Source of the DNA: Streptomyces sp. NBC_01142
GTDB taxonomy: Bacteria; Actinomycetota; Actinomycetes; Streptomycetales; Streptomycetaceae
Length of the DNA stretch: 64,000 bases
Assembly (NCBI RefSeq): GCF_026341125.1
Contig: NZ_JAPEOR010000002.1
Location: 2,845,001-2,909,000 of the forward strand
Direction of reading: 5' to 3'
Shown: positions 62,048 through 64,000 of the stretch, piece by piece
How positions within the stretch are numbered: position 1 is the first letter of the stretch
Layout: every line of letters begins with the position of its first letter
The notes under the pieces: model-generated
Told to the model about the DNA's origin: nothing
Seen by the model: the letters and a program-made list of their open reading frames with translations, nothing else
Database searches by the model: none
Translations under genes and position numbers: made by a program

Positions 62048-64000
62048 CTACTCGTTCGTGTATTCCTCCACGACCGTGGCGCCGAGCTCGCGCACGATCA
62101 CGTCGACGCCGGAGAGCGCGGAGTCGACGAGATCCGGGTCGTCCTCCTCCGGAACATCGTCCTCGAGCGCGACCGGGGGCGGGGTGTGCACCTGCGCGGC
62201 GCGCGGGGGCTCGGGCGCGGGGGCCGAGGAGCCGTGGCCGGGTGCGGGCCGGGAGCCGGACGGAGCCGTCTGTGCGGGGCGGGGCGCGGGGGCTGCGGGG
62301 ACCGAGGGACCCGGGGCCGGGGATACGGGGGGCCTGCCGCCGTACCCTCCACCGCCTCCGCCTGCGCTTCCTCCACCGGACGGGGGCTGCGCGCCGCCGC
62401 CGGGGCCGCCCACGCCGCCCGAGGGATCGACGATCGCCTCGACCTTCCACTGCACGTTGAACTGTTCGGCGAGCGCCTGCTTCAGCACCTCTTCGCTGCC
62501 GCTGCTCGTGAAGTTGTCCCGGGCGCCGGCGTTGATGAAGCCGAGCTGGAGGGTGGTCCCGTCGAACCCGGCCACCTGGGCGTTCTGGCTGAGGAGGATC
62601 CAGGTGAAGCGGCGACGGTTCTTCACGGCCTCCAGAATGTCCGGCCACATGTTCCGCACCTGGACCGCGCCCTGCGCCATGCCCGGGCTCGGCGCGGCCT
62701 GGCCGGGGGCTGCGGAGCCGGCCGGCGGTGCGGGCGCGGCCTCCTGGGGCTGGGGCGCGGCGGGCTGTCCGCCGCCCTGTCCCGTGCCCTGTCCCGGCGT
62801 CGATGCGGTGGGCCAGCCGCCGGGACGCCGCCCGTTCTCCGCTCCGGCCGCGGCGGGCCAGGCACCCGGGCGCTGTCCGGGGTCCTGCTGCTGCACGGGC
62901 TCGGCCATCGGCGCCGGTGTGGGAGCGGAGGCAGGCTCGGGCGCGGGAGCCGGAGCGGCCTGGGGCGCGCCCCCGCCCCGGGCGGCCGCGCGGGCCGCCG
63001 CGGGTCCGCCGTCTTGGGCCACCGGCGGTGCGGGCTGCTGCACGGGCTGTGCGGGCGGTACGGGAGCGTGCGCCTGGGCCTCGGGCCCGGGGACGTACCC
63101 CATCGCGGGCCCCTGGCCCCCGGTCGTCAATGTCACGCCCCGCTCCAGCCGGTCCAGCCGGGCCTGAACGGACCGCTCGTCGTCGAAGGCGGCCGGCAGC
63201 AGCACCCGCGCACAGATCAGCTCGAGCTGCAGCCGCGGCGAGGTGGCACCGCGCATCTCCGTGAGCCCGGTGTTGACGAGATCGGCGGCGCGGCTCAGCT
63301 CGGCCGCCCCGAACACCGAGGCCTGTGCCTGCATCCGCTCGACCGCATCGGCGGGCGCGTCGATCAGACCCGTGCTGCCCGCGTCCGGCACAGCGGCCAG
63401 GATCACCAGGTCCCGCAGCCGCTCCAGCAGGTCGGCGACGAAGCGCCGCGGGTCGTTGCCGCCCTCGACCACCTGGTTCACGACCTCGAAGGCCGCGGCC
63501 CCGTCGCCCGCCGCGAAGGCGTCCACGATCGAGTCGAGCAACGACCCGTCCGTGTAGCCGAGGAGGGCGGTGGCCATGGCGTACGTCACACCCTCCTCGG
63601 TCGCGCCCGCCAGCAGCTGGTCCATGACGGACATCGAGTCACGCACGGACCCTCCGCCGGCCCGCACGACGAGCGGCAGCACACCGTCGGCGACCGGGAT
63701 CTGCTCCCTGCCGCACACCTCCCCCAGGTACTCGCGCAGCGTGCCCGGGGGCACGAGCCGGAAGGGGTAGTGGTGCGTACGCGACCGGATGGTGCCGATG
63801 ACCTTCTCGGGCTCGGTCGTCGCGAAGATGAACTTGAGGTGCTCCGGGGGCTCCTCGACCACCTTCAGCAGAGCGTTGAAGCCCTGCGGGGTGACCATGT
63901 GCGCCTCATCGATGATGTAGATCTTGTAGCGGCTGCTCGCGGGTCCGAAGAAGGCCTTCTCACGCAGGTCACGGGCATCGTCCACACCACCGTGCGAGGC
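62048..64000 (-). CDS. dnaX: DNA polymerase III subunit gamma/tau, 5' end outside window
   Basis: Clamp-loader ATPase. At least 650 residues are visible, starting after the Walker A loop, which lies outside. Present are Walker B ([19 protein letters not shown]), the sensor/arginine-finger region ([19 protein letters not shown]), the domain III sequences ([14 protein letters not shown]) and a long Pro/Ala/Gln-rich C-terminal tail (tau-like) ending in a conserved domain ([16 protein letters not shown]). An internal frameshift producing a short gamma form cannot be judged from this piece. Adjacent to purD, with 59 bp between. Confidence 0.95.
   Translation of the reverse strand, partial: ASHGGVDDARDLREKAFFGPASSRYKIYIIDEAHMVTPQGFNALLKVVEEPPEHLKFIFATTEPEKVIGTIRSRTHHYPFRLVPPGTLREYLGEVCGREQIPVADGVLPLVVRAGGGSVRDSMSVMDQLLAGATEEGVTYAMATALLGYTDGSLLDSIVDAFAAGDGAAAFEVVNQVVEGGNDPRRFVADLLERLRDLVILAAVPDAGSTGLIDAPADAVERMQAQASVFGAAELSRAADLVNTGLTEMRGATSPRLQLELICARVLLPAAFDDERSVQARLDRLERGVTLTTGGQGPAMGYVPGPEAQAHAPVPPAQPVQQPAPPVAQDGGPAAARAAARGGGAPQAAPAPAPEPASAPTPAPMAEPVQQQDPGQRPGAWPAAAGAENGRRPGGWPTASTPGQGTGQGGGQPAAPQPQEAAPAPPAGSAAPGQAAPSPGMAQGAVQVRNMWPDILEAVKNRRRFTWILLSQNAQVAGFDGTTLQLGFINAGARDNFTSSGSEEVLKQALAEQFNVQWKVEAIVDPSGGVGGPGGGAQPPSGGGSAGGGGGGYGGRPPVSPAPGPSVPAAPAPRPAQTAPSGSRPAPGHGSSAPAPEPPRAAQVHTPPPVALEDDVPEEDDPDLVDSALSGVDVIVRELGATVVEEYTNE

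Noticed and set aside
60774..63167. 797-codon plus-strand frame
   Set aside because: Shadow of purD and dnaX.

Overview
This window is a core piece of a high-GC Streptomyces (or very close actinomycete) chromosome. The evidence is the strong G/C third-position bias, many GTG starts, SD-type GGAGG sites, and a set of recognisable Streptomyces genes: an AtrA-type TetR regulator beside ndh, bldC, vdh, a small Lsr2 paralogue (lsrL), DUF3073, two SpoIIE-type phosphatases and a c-di-AMP riboswitch in front of an M23 peptidase. From memory, the order matches the S. coelicolor SCO4121-to-SCO4067 interval; an alignment would settle that. There is no rRNA, CRISPR array or intact insertion sequence.

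Layout. 1-5474: end of an MFS transporter, a PAS-SpoIIE-HATPase phosphatase, ndh and divergent atrA. 5686-13665: a sigma factor fused through a zinc-finger, a membrane segment and a Pro-rich linker to an NPCBM domain; an orphan asparagine-synthetase/lasso-cyclase-like gene; an 850-bp gene-free divergent region with a 16-bp tandem repeat; a TPR sporulation-type regulator; and an LhgO-like oxidase. 13846-20537: trmB, a PrsW-type membrane protease, an aldo/keto reductase, a riboswitch-controlled M23 peptidase and a membrane SpoIIE phosphatase. 20627-23545: initiator tRNA, a membrane protein, a DUF5988 gene, then a scar holding a broken hydrolase, a glycine-zipper ORF and a decayed phage terminase beside tRNA-Lys.

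23821-36972: a DEAD-box helicase with an RGG/RND-rich tail, a lipoprotein, a translationally overlapping metallopeptidase-crcB-crcB operon, a membrane metallophosphoesterase, a tRNA Glu-Asp-Phe cluster, a dsbA-ccdA pair, a MITE-like element, hrpA and a second identical tRNA-Asp. 37274-41271: a DUF6274-like gene, bldC, vdh and DUF3073. 41362-64000: purine biosynthesis genes on the minus strand (purF-purM, purS-purQ-purL, purC, purD) interspersed with a META lipoprotein, a maleylpyruvate-isomerase-like gene, an M23/ArsR pair with a perfect palindromic operator, lsrL, three tRNA-Gly genes, an ABC transporter plus two-component system, a dimethylformamidase-like protein, a pseudo-M48 membrane protein and the 3' part of dnaX.

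Most of the window is housekeeping and developmental core. The sites most worth a second look are the sigma/NPCBM fusion, the orphan cyclase with its repeat-bearing upstream region, the MITE-like element at the end of a secreted-protein gene, and the phage scar next to tRNA-Lys.
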